A stretch of 64,000 bases of DNA from Microbacterium sp. LWH11-1.2 (GCF_038397745.1 NZ_CP151636.1:3720001-3784000), one strand, 5' to 3'. Positions 1-9,279 are shown, counted from the stretch's first letter. Translations and numbers: made by a program. The notes: a model not told the origin generated them from the letters alone.

Positions 1-1493
1 CGGCTCTCCACGCACGGGAAGCCGGGCATGCGGTCACGATCGTCACGAAGGGCGCGCTCGGCGACGGCAGCACCGGCTATGCGCAGGGCGGCGTGGCCGG
101 GGTCTACGGCACCGGCGACTCGGCGGAGCAGCACGCGGCCGACACGCTGGCCGCCGGCGCGGGCCTCTCGGAGGAGGCGGCAGTCGAAGCCCTCGTCGCA
201 GACGGCGCCGACCGGATCGCCGAACTGATCACCCGCGGCGTCGGGTTCGACCGCGATGCGGACGGCGTGCTGCTGCTCGGCCGCGAAGCCGCGCACAGCC
301 ACGCCCGCATCGTGCACGCGGGCGGAGACGCCACGGGGGCGGCGATCTCCCGCGCACTCGTCGCCGCGGTGCGTCGCGCGACGATCGACGTGATCGAGCA
401 CGCGTTCGTGTCCGACCTCGTCGTGAGCGACCGTGCCGTCTGCGGCATCCGACTGCTCGTCGCCGATCCCTCGGGGAAGGTGACCGATTCCACGCTCACG
501 GCCGACGCCGTGATCCTCGCCACCGGCGGAGCGGGGCATCTCTACGCGCACACGACGAACCCGGTCGGGACCACGGGTGACGGCATCGCCGCCGCCCTGC
601 GTGCCGGTGCCGCGGTCGACGACCTCGAGTTCGTCCAGTTCCACCCGACGATCCTCGCCACCGGCCCCGCCTTCCTGATCTCCGAGGCCGTGCGCGGAGA
701 AGGAGCGACGCTGATCGACGACGGCGGTCGCCGGTTCGTGTTCGACACCCACCCCGACGGCGAGCTGGCACCGCGCGACGTGGTCTCCCGGGCGATCGCC
801 CGTCGGGCCGCGGCGCAGGGCGGCCCGGTGCGCCTGGATGCCACGATGCTCGGCGCCACGACCCTCGCGACGCGCTTCCCGACCATCGACAGGGTGACGC
901 GAGAGCGCGGCTTCGACTGGTCGACCGAGCCCATCCCCGTGACGCCGGCCGCCCACTACCTGATGGGCGGCGTGGTCACCGATCTCGAGGGTCGGAGCAC
1001 GCTCCCCGGGCTCTTCGCCGTCGGCGAGGTCGCGCGCACCGGTGTGCACGGGGCCAACCGCCTGGCGTCCAACTCCCTGCTCGAAGGTGCCGTCTTCGGC
1101 GCGCGGGCGGCGGCGGCGCTCGGTGATCCCTGGCCCGTATCCACCTCCCTCGGGTCGCAGGAATCGACCGATCCGGCGCCCTCATCCGTGGAGTATCGCG
1201 ACGGAAGCGAGGTCCGGGACTTCTCCCGCGCAGCTCTGCAGCAGCTGATGTGGGACGAGGTCGGACTCCTGCGCACCGGCGAGGGCCTTCGGAACGCCCT
1301 CGACGCCGTGCGCGCGTGGCGCCTCGGTGCGCCCGCGCCCCGCACGGTCGGGGAGCACGAGGACGCGAACCTGCTGCTGCTGGCCGAGGCGACGGCATCC
1401 GCCGCTCTCGCCCGCGCCGGCTCGGTGGGCGCCCACTACCGGCTCACGGATGCCGAGACCCGCAGCGCCGCACCGATCCTGGAGACCGTCTGA
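1..1493 (+). CDS. nadB: L-aspartate oxidase (NadB), 5' end outside window
   Basis: Flavoenzyme of the succinate dehydrogenase/fumarate reductase family that oxidises L-aspartate to iminoaspartate, the first step of de novo NAD synthesis. The frame is already open at position 3 and runs for about 497 codons, so only the start and the N-terminal FAD dinucleotide motif are missing. Visible family marks are the STGYAQGG segment near the left edge, HARIVHAGGDATG, the active-site EFVQFHPT, RGEGA, and the C-terminal FAD-binding GVHGANRLASNSLLEG. The stop codon overlaps the nadC start by one base, so the two are probably translated together. Confidence 0.96.
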   Translation, partial: ALHAREAGHAVTIVTKGALGDGSTGYAQGGVAGVYGTGDSAEQHAADTLAAGAGLSEEAAVEALVADGADRIAELITRGVGFDRDADGVLLLGREAAHSHARIVHAGGDATGAAISRALVAAVRRATIDVIEHAFVSDLVVSDRAVCGIRLLVADPSGKVTDSTLTADAVILATGGAGHLYAHTTNPVGTTGDGIAAALRAGAAVDDLEFVQFHPTILATGPAFLISEAVRGEGATLIDDGGRRFVFDTHPDGELAPRDVVSRAIARRAAAQGGPVRLDATMLGATTLATRFPTIDRVTRERGFDWSTEPIPVTPAAHYLMGGVVTDLEGRSTLPGLFAVGEVARTGVHGANRLASNSLLEGAVFGARAAAALGDPWPVSTSLGSQESTDPAPSSVEYRDGSEVRDFSRAALQQLMWDEVGLLRTGEGLRNALDAVRAWRLGAPAPRTVGEHEDANLLLLAEATASAALARAGSVGAHYRLTDAETRSAAPILETV

Positions 1494-2344
1494 TGCTCAC
1501 ACCCGCCACCCTCACGCGCGTCGTCGGCGCGGCCCTCGAAGAGGACGCCCCCTGGGGCGATCTGACGAGCACGACCCTGCTCCCCGCGGAGGCGACGGCC
1601 ACGGCCGACCTCGTCGCACGCGAAGCCGGCGTGTTCAGCGGCGGCGAGGTCTTCGCGACGGCCTTCGCCCTCACCGACCCCGCGCTGACGGTCGACCTGC
1701 ACGTGGGCGACGGCGACGAGTTCGCCGCCGGCGACGTGCTCGCCTCGGTGTCCGGTTCGGCGCGCAGCATCCTCACCGCCGAGCGGGTGGCACTGAACTT
1801 CACGCAGCGGATGAGCGGCATCGCGACGCTCACCGCCGCCTACGTGCGCGCGATCGAGGGCACCGGCGCGCGCATCGCCGACACCCGCAAGACCACGCCG
1901 GGGCTCCGCGCCTTCGAGCGGCATGCGGTCGCATCGGGTGGAGCGCGCAATCACCGCTACTCGCTGTCGGATGCCGTGATGGCCAAGGACAACCACCTCG
2001 CGGTGCTGAAGCGCTCGGGCGCCGACCTCGCGACCTCGCTCCGCGATGCGCTGTCCCGACTGCCGCACACGACGCACGTCGTCGTCGAGGTCGATCGCCT
2101 GGATCAGATCCCTGCGGTCCTCGACGGCGGCGCGCACACAGTGCTGCTCGACAACTTCTCGCTCGACGACCTGCGCGCGGGCGTCGCGCTGATCGGCGAC
2201 AGGGCGACGGTCGAGGCCTCCGGGGGCGTGAACCTCGACACCGTGCACGACATCGCCGCAACCGGTGTCGACGTCATCTCGGTCGGTGCGCTGACCCACT
2301 CGGCCAGAGCCCTCGACCTCGGCCTGGACCTGCGGATCGACTGA
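1493..2344 (+). CDS. nadC: Nicotinate-nucleotide pyrophosphorylase, carboxylating (NadC)
   Basis: Quinolinate phosphoribosyltransferase: converts quinolinate and PRPP to nicotinate mononucleotide in the NAD pathway. The 283-residue length is normal. The start ATG shares its A with the nadB TGA. Diagnostic segments are EDAPWGDLTS near the N-terminus, the RKTTPGLRAFE loop, NHRYSLSDAVMAKDNH, and EASGGVNL near the C-terminus, which carry the substrate-binding Arg, Lys and His residues. Five bases separate it from the cysteine desulfurase gene downstream. Confidence 0.96.
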   Translation: MLTPATLTRVVGAALEEDAPWGDLTSTTLLPAEATATADLVAREAGVFSGGEVFATAFALTDPALTVDLHVGDGDEFAAGDVLASVSGSARSILTAERVALNFTQRMSGIATLTAAYVRAIEGTGARIADTRKTTPGLRAFERHAVASGGARNHRYSLSDAVMAKDNHLAVLKRSGADLATSLRDALSRLPHTTHVVVEVDRLDQIPAVLDGGAHTVLLDNFSLDDLRAGVALIGDRATVEASGGVNLDTVHDIAATGVDVISVGALTHSARALDLGLDLRID

Positions 2345-2349
2345 GCACC

Positions 2350-3486
2350 ATGCTCTACCTCGACCACGCCGCCACGTCTCCGGTCCGGCCGGAGGTGCTC
2401 GCTGCGATGCATCCGTACCTCACGGCGGTGTTCGGGAACCCCTCCAGTCACCACACGGCAGGCGAGGCCGCGGCGAGCGCGCTCGACGACGCCAGAGGCC
2501 GGGTGGCGAGCGTGCTCGGCATGCGCCGCGGCGACGTGGTGTTCACCGCGGGAGGCACCGAGGCGAACAACCTGGCCCTCAAGGGCATCATGCTCGCGGC
2601 ACTCGACGCCGGGCGGAGGCACCTCGTGGTGTCCCCCATCGAGCACGAGTCGATCCTCGAATCCGCCGACTACCTGAGCCGCTTCCACTCCGTCGCGGTC
2701 ACGAGACTCCGTGTCGACGCCGCGGGACGCATCGAGCCGTCCGCCCTCGCGGAGGCGATCCGCGAGGACACGGCGCTCGTCTCCCTCGGCCACGCCAACA
2801 ACGAGATCGGCACGGTGCAGGATGTCGCGGCTCTCACAGCGGTGGCCCGCGCGGCCGGCGTCCCGCTTCATCTCGACGCGGTGCAGTCGGCCGGATGGCT
2901 GCCGCTGCGAGATCTCGGCGCGGATGCCGTGTCGATCGCCGGACACAAGCTCGGCGCCCCGAAGGGCACCGGTGCGCTGGCGGTGCGCGGTCGGATTCCG
3001 TTGGAGCCGCTGCTGCACGGCGGCGGTCAGGAGCGCGGACGCCGCTCCGGCACCGAGAACGTCGCCGGCGCCGTCGGCCTGGCGACGGCCCTCGAACTCG
3101 CCGAGGCCGAGCGGGAGGTCGCGTCCGCCCGCGTCGGCGCCGCGACGGCGCGGTTCATCGCCGGCGTGCTGCGCGCCGTTCCGCAGGCGGCGCTCACCGG
3201 GGATCCCGACCACCGACTCCCGGGCACAGCGAGCTTCACGTTCGCGGGAACCAGTGGCGAGGCGGTGCTGCTGGAGCTGGAGCGCCGAGGGGTGATCTCG
3301 TCCAGCGGGTCGGCGTGCGCGGCGGGCAGCGACGAACCGTCTCCCGTGCTCCTCGCCTGCGGCATCCCGCCCGAGGTCGCGCAGACCTCCGTGCGCTTCA
3401 CGTTCGGCCGGGAGCCCCTTCCCGACGACGCGCCGGAGCGCCTGACGGCCCTCGTCACAGAGTCCGTGCGAGCGGCCTCGGTCTGA
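2350..3486 (+). CDS. Cysteine desulfurase (NifS/IscS-like) in the nad operon
   Basis: PLP enzyme that takes sulfur from cysteine for Fe-S cluster building. 378 residues. It begins MLYLDHAATSPV, typical of class V NifS proteins; the PLP lysine is K200 in SIAGHKLGAPKG and the persulfide cysteine is C323 in SSGSACAAGSDEPS. ATG at 2350 follows the nadC stop by five bases. Family knowledge: NifS homologues beside nad genes are thought to supply the [4Fe-4S] cluster of quinolinate synthase NadA; nadA would then be expected just upstream of the window. The dedicated role is inferred from position only. Confidence 0.92.
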   Translation: MLYLDHAATSPVRPEVLAAMHPYLTAVFGNPSSHHTAGEAAASALDDARGRVASVLGMRRGDVVFTAGGTEANNLALKGIMLAALDAGRRHLVVSPIEHESILESADYLSRFHSVAVTRLRVDAAGRIEPSALAEAIREDTALVSLGHANNEIGTVQDVAALTAVARAAGVPLHLDAVQSAGWLPLRDLGADAVSIAGHKLGAPKGTGALAVRGRIPLEPLLHGGGQERGRRSGTENVAGAVGLATALELAEAEREVASARVGAATARFIAGVLRAVPQAALTGDPDHRLPGTASFTFAGTSGEAVLLELERRGVISSSGSACAAGSDEPSPVLLACGIPPEVAQTSVRFTFGREPLPDDAPERLTALVTESVRAASV

Positions 3487-3496
3487 GGCGCGGCCA

Positions 3497-3502
3497 TAGA
3501 CT
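3497..3502 (+). promoter_or_regulatory. -10 box TAGACT, leaderless start of the GT2 gene
   Basis: TAGACT ends six bases before the GTG at 3509. There is no Shine-Dalgarno sequence, so transcription should begin at or next to the start codon. Confidence 0.6.
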
Positions 3503-3508
3503 CGGCTG

Positions 3509-4456
3509 GTGACTGCATCCGCCCCGATCGTGACGATGATCGTCCCCGGACGTGACATCGCCGCCTTCGCCCCGGCCGCCCTCGCCTCCCTGCGCGCCCA
3601 GACGGAGACCCGCTGGCGCGCGATCCTCATCGACGACGGCTCGGCCGACGAGACCGGAGCGATCTTCGCCGAGGCCGCAGGCACCGACCCCCGGTTCACC
3701 GTACTCAGACACGAGGCCTCCCGCGGACTCGGCGCGGCCCGCAACGTCGGACTCGCCCTCGTCGACACCCCGTATCTCGGCTTCCTCGACGGCGACGACG
3801 AACTCGCCCCGGAAGCCCTTTCACGCCTGACCGGGACGCTCGCCGAGACCGGGAGCGACTTCGTCGCGGGCGCGTACGTGCGACTGCGCCCGCACGGCGA
3901 CTCGTACAACGCCGGTCGCGTGCAGCCGTGGATCTCGGCGGCGACCGATCCTGAACGGCTCGGCACGTCTCTCGCGCAGCACCCGCGAGCGGTGTCGAAC
4001 ATCGTGGCCTGGTCGAAGATCAGCCGCACCGGCTTCTGGCACGATCTCCGGTTCCCCGAAGGCGTCGCGTACGAGGATCAGATCGTCGCCCAGCTGATGT
4101 ACACCCGGGCCCGTTCCTTCGACGTCATCCCCGACGTCGTCGTGCGCTGGCGGGTGCGCCCCGACGGCACCTCGATCACGCAGGGGAAGTCTCAGCTCCC
4201 GGTTCTGCGCGACTACCTCGCCGCCCTCCGCGGCGGCATCCGGGTTCTGCAGGACGCCGGCGAGCGCGCGGCCGTCACCGCGCGGCTCGACCTGATCCTC
4301 GCGATGGACATGCCCTCGCTGCTCGACATCGCCGCGACCCACGACGACCCCGCCTACGCTGCCGAGGTCGCCGTGTTCATCGACGAGCTCCGCGCGCTTC
4401 CGGAGTTCGCCGATGCCTCCCCCGATGAGGCGATCGCTGCGGCGCTCTCCTGGTGA
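3509..4456 (+). CDS. Family 2 glycosyltransferase
   Basis: GT-A fold glycosyltransferase of 315 residues. The N-terminal part contains PIVTMIVPGRD, ILIDDGSADET and the metal-binding DGDDELAP, preceded by GLGAARNVGL, the normal order in GT2 enzymes. No membrane segment is evident, so it is probably cytoplasmic and acts on a wall or exopolysaccharide precursor; donor and acceptor cannot be told. GTG at 3509 is chosen because a TAGACT box lies six bases upstream. It is followed closely by a short-chain dehydrogenase, with which it may be co-transcribed. Confidence 0.85.
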   Translation: MTASAPIVTMIVPGRDIAAFAPAALASLRAQTETRWRAILIDDGSADETGAIFAEAAGTDPRFTVLRHEASRGLGAARNVGLALVDTPYLGFLDGDDELAPEALSRLTGTLAETGSDFVAGAYVRLRPHGDSYNAGRVQPWISAATDPERLGTSLAQHPRAVSNIVAWSKISRTGFWHDLRFPEGVAYEDQIVAQLMYTRARSFDVIPDVVVRWRVRPDGTSITQGKSQLPVLRDYLAALRGGIRVLQDAGERAAVTARLDLILAMDMPSLLDIAATHDDPAYAAEVAVFIDELRALPEFADASPDEAIAAALSW

Positions 4457-4475
4457 TTCGACGAAGGGTGATTCC

Positions 4476-5249
4476 ATGAACGACTACCTCGACGCGCTCT
4501 TCTCACTCGAGGGCCGCACCGCCGTGGTGACCGGCGGCAGCTCGGGCATCGGCCGCGGCATCGCCACGGCATTGGCCCGTGCCGGAGCGTCGACCGTCAT
4601 CGTCGCCCGAGGGGCCGAGCGCATCGACGAGACCGTGCGCGAGCTGCAGGAGAGCGGATGCCGCGTCGCCGGTGTCGTCGGCGATCTCGGCACCCGTGCG
4701 GGCATCCACGCCCTCGCCGAGGCGGCGGCCGAACCCTTCGGCGACCCGGACATCCTGGTGAACTCGGCCGGCATCAACATCCGGCCGCCCTACGCCGAGA
4801 TCACCGAGGACGACTGGGATGCCACGATGACGGTGAACACCCTCGCTCCCTTCCTGCTCGGACAGCACTATGCCCGCGGAATGGTCGAGCGCGGGTACGG
4901 CCGGCTCATCCACATCAGCTCCCAGCAGGCGCACCGCGCGTTCGTCGGCAGCGGGATCTACGGCGCATCCAAGGGCGCGGTGGAGTCCCTCATGCGGTCC
5001 GAGGCCGAGGCCTGGGGCGGCACGGGGGTGACGAGCAACACCCTCGTCCCGGGGTTCGTCCTCACCCCGCTCAACGCGCGACTTCAGGAGGACCCCGAGA
5101 AGATCGCCGCCCTCGCCGCACGCACCATGATCGGTCGCAACGGTCTGCCGAGCGACTTCGCCGGTGCGGCGGTCTTCCTCGCCGGGGCAGGCTCCGGCTA
5201 CGTCACCGGGCACTCGCTCTTCGTCGACGGGGGCCTCTCGGTGCACTGA
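4476..5249 (+). CDS. Short-chain dehydrogenase/reductase (SDR)
   Basis: Classical NAD(P)-dependent SDR of 257 residues. It has the cofactor loop TGGSSGIGRG near residue 20, VNSAGIN in place of NNAG, the serine of HISSQQAH, the catalytic YGASK, and the C-terminal YVTGHSLFVDGG. The overall pattern resembles gluconate 5-dehydrogenase and 3-oxoacyl-ACP reductase-like SDRs, but the substrate cannot be read from sequence. ATG at 4476 is preferred over longer in-frame extensions because GAAGGG lies just upstream. Confidence 0.88.
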   Translation: MNDYLDALFSLEGRTAVVTGGSSGIGRGIATALARAGASTVIVARGAERIDETVRELQESGCRVAGVVGDLGTRAGIHALAEAAAEPFGDPDILVNSAGINIRPPYAEITEDDWDATMTVNTLAPFLLGQHYARGMVERGYGRLIHISSQQAHRAFVGSGIYGASKGAVESLMRSEAEAWGGTGVTSNTLVPGFVLTPLNARLQEDPEKIAALAARTMIGRNGLPSDFAGAAVFLAGAGSGYVTGHSLFVDGGLSVH

Positions 5250-5267
5250 CCGGCACCCGCGCCACGC

Positions 5268-7328
5268 TCAGGTCTCGGCGGGATAGACCCGCTCGTCGAC
5301 CCTCGGCTCGGCGAGCAGCGGGACCGCAGCCGTGAGCGCGGCCACCGCATCGGCGCCGGCGGAGTCCACGGGCGCACGGTCGGCCCTGCGATCGGTGAGC
5401 GCCGCCTGGATGCCGCCGGTCACCGCGTCCTCGACGACCGCCTCGGTCGCGAGCACGCGCGAGGCCGCGACCTGCTGGGCGGCGAGCTCGGCGTAGAGGC
5501 CGTCGTGGGCGAGCAGCTCGGCGTGCGTACCCGACTCGACGATCCGGCCGGCCTCGACGACGTGGATGACGTCGGCGCCCATGACCGTCGACAGCCGGTG
5601 GGCGATCGACAGCGTGGTGCGGCCCTTCGCGGCCTCGTCGAGCGCCTCCTGCACGACGCGCTCCGAGACGGTGTCGAGGGCCGAGGTCGCCTCGTCGAGG
5701 AGGAGGACCGGCGGGTCCTTCAGCAGCACGCGCGCGATCGCGATGCGCTGCTTCTCGCCGCCGGAGAGCCGATATCCGCGTTCGCCGACGACCGTGTCGT
5801 ACCCGTCCTCGAATCCGGCGATGATGTGGTGGATGTTCGCCGCCGTGCACGCCGCGATCACCTCCTCCTCGCTCGCCCCGGGGCGGGCGTACAGGAGGTT
5901 GTCGCGGATCGTCGCGTGGAAGAGATACGTCTCCTGCGAGACGATGCCGACATTGTCGATGATCGACTCCTGCGTCAGCGCGCGCACGTCGGCGCCGGCG
6001 AAGAGCACCGAGCCGCCCTTCGCCTCGTAGAGCCGCGGTGCCAGGTAGAGGATCGTGGTCTTGCCGGCACCGGAAGGCCCGACGAAGGCGACGTGCTGTC
6101 CGGGCTCGGCGACGAAGGAGACGCCGTCCAGCGTGGGCCGGGCCTCCGCCGACGCGTCGGGATAGCGGAACACGACGTCGGCGAACTCGATGCGTCCGCG
6201 CGGACCAGGCGCATCGTCCACCGAGATCGCGTCCGGGGCGTCCTCGATCTCGGGGACCAGGTCGAGGTACTCGAAGATCCGCGCGAACAGCGCGGAGGAG
6301 GTCTGCAGGTCGAGCGAGACGCGCATGAGCCCCATCAGCGGCATCAGCAGCCGCGCCTGCACGGTGGTGAAGGCGACGACCGTGCCGGCGGTGATCGCGT
6401 CGGTCCCGCCGGTGATCAGGTAGCCCGAGACGAGGTAGATGACCGCCGGAACGCTGGCCATCAGCACCTGGACCACGGCGAAGAATCCCTGGCCGCTCAT
6501 CGCCCTGCGCACCTGGAGTGTCACCTGGTTGCGGTTCTCCGCCTGATACCGCTGCGACTCGGTGCGCTGCCGGTTGAACGCCTTCGAGAGCAGCATGCCC
6601 GAGACGCTCAGCGTCTCCTGCGTGATCGAGGTCAGCTCCGACAACGACTCCTGCGTCTCCCCCGCGATCCGCGCGCGCACCTGGCCGACGCGACGCTGCA
6701 CGAAGATCAGGAACGGCATCAGCACCACCGCGATGAGGGTCAGACGCCAGTCGATGAGGATCATGGCGACGAGCGACGCCACCACCGTCACGACGTTCCC
6801 GAGGATGCTGGTGACCGTGTTGGTCAGCACGCCGGAGACTCCGCCGACGTCGTTCTGCAGCCGCGACTGGATCACGCCGGTCTTGGTGCGGGTGAAGAAG
6901 CCGAGCTCCATCGCCTGGAGGTGCTCGAACAGTTTGACGCGCAGGTCGCCGGTGACGCTGTTGCCGACCGTCGCCGTCAGCCAGGTCTGCGCGACGCCCA
7001 GCACCGCGGAGAACAGGAACAGTCCCACCATGGCCGCGACCAGCCAGGCCAGCAGCTCGAGCTGCGGGCTGCCGCCGTCGACGGGGAAGAGCGCGTCGTC
7101 GAAGATGCGCTGGACGATCAGCGGAGGGATGACGGCGATGGCCGCACCCGCGACGACCAGGATGCCGGTGAAGAAGATCCGCCACCGGTACGGGCGGAAC
7201 AGCGCGATCACGCGGGCGCCGAGACCGCTGATGCGCGGGGCCTCGGCGTTCAGCCTGCGCTGCGCGTCTTCGTCGACGCCGCGGAACCCGCCGCCGTGCC
7301 CACCACCTCTGCCACCGCCCATGCTCAT
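5268..7328 (-). CDS. ABC exporter, fused membrane and ATPase domains
   Basis: Half-size ABC exporter of 686 residues that should act as a dimer in the cytoplasmic membrane. A Gly-rich N-terminus (MSMGGGRGGGHGGG) precedes a six-helix membrane domain, then an ATPase domain with Walker A VGPSGAGKTTIL near residue 416, signature LSGGEKQR near 521, Walker B VLLLDEATSALD and a switch histidine in SIAHRLST. A roughly 70-residue Ala/Asp-rich C-terminal extension is unusual. The in-frame extension to 8228 is rejected because TACGCT sits six bases before the ATG at 7328. An MFS exporter is divergent, suggesting a drug or lipid export locus; the substrate is unknown. Confidence 0.93.
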   Translation of the reverse strand: MSMGGGRGGGHGGGFRGVDEDAQRRLNAEAPRISGLGARVIALFRPYRWRIFFTGILVVAGAAIAVIPPLIVQRIFDDALFPVDGGSPQLELLAWLVAAMVGLFLFSAVLGVAQTWLTATVGNSVTGDLRVKLFEHLQAMELGFFTRTKTGVIQSRLQNDVGGVSGVLTNTVTSILGNVVTVVASLVAMILIDWRLTLIAVVLMPFLIFVQRRVGQVRARIAGETQESLSELTSITQETLSVSGMLLSKAFNRQRTESQRYQAENRNQVTLQVRRAMSGQGFFAVVQVLMASVPAVIYLVSGYLITGGTDAITAGTVVAFTTVQARLLMPLMGLMRVSLDLQTSSALFARIFEYLDLVPEIEDAPDAISVDDAPGPRGRIEFADVVFRYPDASAEARPTLDGVSFVAEPGQHVAFVGPSGAGKTTILYLAPRLYEAKGGSVLFAGADVRALTQESIIDNVGIVSQETYLFHATIRDNLLYARPGASEEEVIAACTAANIHHIIAGFEDGYDTVVGERGYRLSGGEKQRIAIARVLLKDPPVLLLDEATSALDTVSERVVQEALDEAAKGRTTLSIAHRLSTVMGADVIHVVEAGRIVESGTHAELLAHDGLYAELAAQQVAASRVLATEAVVEDAVTGGIQAALTDRRADRAPVDSAGADAVAALTAAVPLLAEPRVDERVYPAET

Positions 7329-7334
7329 GGCGCC

Positions 7335-7340
7335 AGCGTA
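7335..7340 (-). promoter_or_regulatory. -10 box TACGCT, leaderless start of the ABC exporter
   Basis: On the minus strand TACGCT is followed by six bases and the ATG at 7328; no Shine-Dalgarno is present. Confidence 0.55.
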
Positions 7341-7488
7341 CTCAGCGCAGCGGACACCGAGGGCCGTGGGATCCGCTCTCGGCGGATTTCGTCGGGATCG
7401 GAATGAAATGTCCGACCCTGTGGTTACGCTGAGAGACTCGCGCGATCTCTCGCACATCCCCCTCATCTCGTCGCCCAGGAGGCCGCCT

Positions 7489-8967
7489 ATGTCTGCCGTC
7501 GATACCGGCTCCATCCCGACCACCCGCACGCCCTCGTCCGGCGAGATCTCTCGCACCGACATGCGTGTCATCTGGCTGCTGCTCGTCGCCGCCTTCGTCG
7601 CCATCCTCAACGAGACGACCATGGGCATCGCGATCCCCCACCTGAACACCGATCTCGGCATCCCGCCCGAGCTCGGCCAGTGGCTGACCAGCGCCTTCAT
7701 GCTGACCATGGCCGTCGTCATCCCGACGACCGGCTTCATCCTCCAGCGCTTCACGACGCGCCAGGTGTTCATCGCGGCGATGGTCGCGTTCTCGCTCGGC
7801 ACGCTCGTGGCGCTCGCCGCGCCCGGATTCGGCGTGCTGCTGGTCGGCCGTGTCATCCAGGCCGCAGGAACCGGCATCATGATGCCCCTGCTGATGACGA
7901 CGATCATGAACGTCGTGCCTCCGCAGTCGCGCGGCCGCATGATGGGCCGCGTCGGCATGGTCATCTCGCTCGCGCCCGCGATCGGCCCGACGCTCGCCGG
8001 TGCCGTGCTCGAGGCGTTCAACTGGCGTGCGCTCTTCGCCATCGTGCTCCCCATCGCGCTCATCGCCCTGGGTATGGGCGTCAAGTGGATGACGAACCTC
8101 GGCGAGACGCGTCGCGTCCCGCTCGACGTGCTGTCGATCCCGCTCGCGGCTCTCGGCTTCGGCGGGCTCGTGTTCGGCCTGAGCCAGTTCGGCGGCGAGG
8201 GCGGCTCCGGTGAGACGACCGGCATCATCGCCCTGGTCGTCGGAGCTGTGACACTCGGTCTGTTCGTCTGGCGTCAGCTCCTGCTGCAGCGCGTCGACGA
8301 CGCGCTGCTCGATCTGCGAGTCTTCCGTGCCGGCAACTTCACCTTCGCGGTCATCATCATGACGATCCTCGCGCTGTCGATGTTCGGAACACTCACCCTG
8401 CTCCCGCAGTACCTGCAGAACGTCGCGGGACTCAATGCCCTGCAGTCCGGGCTGATCCTGCTGCCGGGTTCCGTGCTCATGGGTCTGCTCGGCCCGGTGA
8501 TGGGGCGCGTCTACGACTCCCGCGGCACCCGCCCGCTGCTGATCCCGGGAACCATCCTGGTGTCCGCCGCGCTGTTCTACTACTCGACAGTCGGCGAGCA
8601 CACCGTGTGGTGGGTGCTCATCATCGTGCAGGCCGCGATGTCGGTCGGACTGGCGATGTCGTTCACCCCGCTGTTCTCCGCCTCGCTGGGTTCGCTGCAG
8701 CGCTCGCTGTACTCGCACGGCTCCGCCGTGCTGAACACGCTGCAGCAGGTGGGTGGCGCCGCGGGCGTCGCACTTCTCACGGTGACGTACTCCGCGATCC
8801 TGCACGCCGGAGAGAGCGAAGGCCTCTCGACGGCGACCGCCGGTGCGCCGGGGGCGCGCATGGCGTTCCTGATCGCGGCGATCATCTCCCTGGCCGCGGT
8901 GGCGCTGAGCCCGTTCGTGCGCAAGCCCGCTGATGACGCGGGCGAGGGATTCCACGGCGGTCACTGA
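7489..8967 (+). CDS. MFS transporter, DHA2 (drug:H+ antiporter) type
   Basis: Integral membrane exporter of 492 residues with a pattern of about 14 hydrophobic helices, the DHA2/EmrB layout. Helix 1 begins at about residue 26; the antiporter motif region reads GRVIQAAGTGIMMPLL, followed by RGRMMGRVGM. The start is ATG 7489 because a perfect AGGAGG (7477-7482) lies six bases upstream; the in-frame ATG at 7408 lacks one. It is divergent from the ABC exporter, so the two exporters may share control. Ends in a hairpin shared with the converging small gene. Confidence 0.92.
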   Translation: MSAVDTGSIPTTRTPSSGEISRTDMRVIWLLLVAAFVAILNETTMGIAIPHLNTDLGIPPELGQWLTSAFMLTMAVVIPTTGFILQRFTTRQVFIAAMVAFSLGTLVALAAPGFGVLLVGRVIQAAGTGIMMPLLMTTIMNVVPPQSRGRMMGRVGMVISLAPAIGPTLAGAVLEAFNWRALFAIVLPIALIALGMGVKWMTNLGETRRVPLDVLSIPLAALGFGGLVFGLSQFGGEGGSGETTGIIALVVGAVTLGLFVWRQLLLQRVDDALLDLRVFRAGNFTFAVIIMTILALSMFGTLTLLPQYLQNVAGLNALQSGLILLPGSVLMGLLGPVMGRVYDSRGTRPLLIPGTILVSAALFYYSTVGEHTVWWVLIIVQAAMSVGLAMSFTPLFSASLGSLQRSLYSHGSAVLNTLQQVGGAAGVALLTVTYSAILHAGESEGLSTATAGAPGARMAFLIAAIISLAAVALSPFVRKPADDAGEGFHGGH

Positions 8968-8988
8968 CCGACACGGATCGCACCACTC

Positions 8989-9042
8989 GGTGGCGTCTGC
9001 CCGCTACTGCGTCTTCGGCGCAGGGAAGTGGCAGACGCCACC
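8989..9042. terminator. Nested inverted repeat, likely bidirectional terminator
   Basis: A 13-bp perfect inverted repeat (GGTGGCGTCTGCC at 8989-9001 and its complement at 9030-9042) encloses a second hairpin, CTGCG/CGCAG at 9007-9023. It lies between the MFS gene and the convergent 48-residue gene and covers the last codons of the latter. There is no clear T-run. Confidence 0.5.
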
Positions 9043-9150
9043 GCTGCAATAGCCCGCGGCATCGGCCTCGAGCAGGTTCAGAGCACCCGCGAGCGGCGGG
9101 GGCGCGAGAGGCGCATCCTGCTCTGCGGTGTCCTGCTGCGTCTTCTTCAT
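9004..9150 (-). CDS. Small Cys-containing protein, 48 residues, unknown
   Basis: A short frame starting MKKTQQDTAEQD and ending AGYCSGGVCHFPAPKTQ. The two cysteines are spaced C-x4-C near the C-terminus, suggesting metal binding or a redox or modification site. A GAAGG lies directly against the ATG, so the ribosome-binding spacing is poor. The gene is divergent from an AhpD-like gene. I do not recognise a named family. The last codons lie in a strong inverted repeat that may double as a terminator. Confidence 0.6.
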   Translation of the reverse strand: MKKTQQDTAEQDAPLAPPPLAGALNLLEADAAGYCSGGVCHFPAPKTQ

Positions 9151-9279
9151 CCTTCGATCGTACGCCTGCCGGAGGCCACCGGCGCCGCCCGCCCCTTCCC
9201 CGCGTGATACGCCCGGCGTATCGTTCGCTGTGATGCCGGGACGCGTGCGCGCTCCGGCGACCGCAGCGAAGGAGCCGCC

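Noticed and set aside
2104..4029. Minus-strand frame of 641 codons opposite the desulfurase and GT2 genes
   Set aside because: Spans two unrelated plus-strand genes; no plausible protein features.
7331..8228. N-terminal extension of the ABC exporter
   Set aside because: It reads through the divergent MFS gene, and the ATG at 7328 has a -10 box six bases upstream.
7342..8964. 540-codon open frame on the minus strand opposite the MFS gene
   Set aside because: His/Arg/Glu-rich composition without any domain, fully antisense to a clear transporter; a GC-rich shadow frame.
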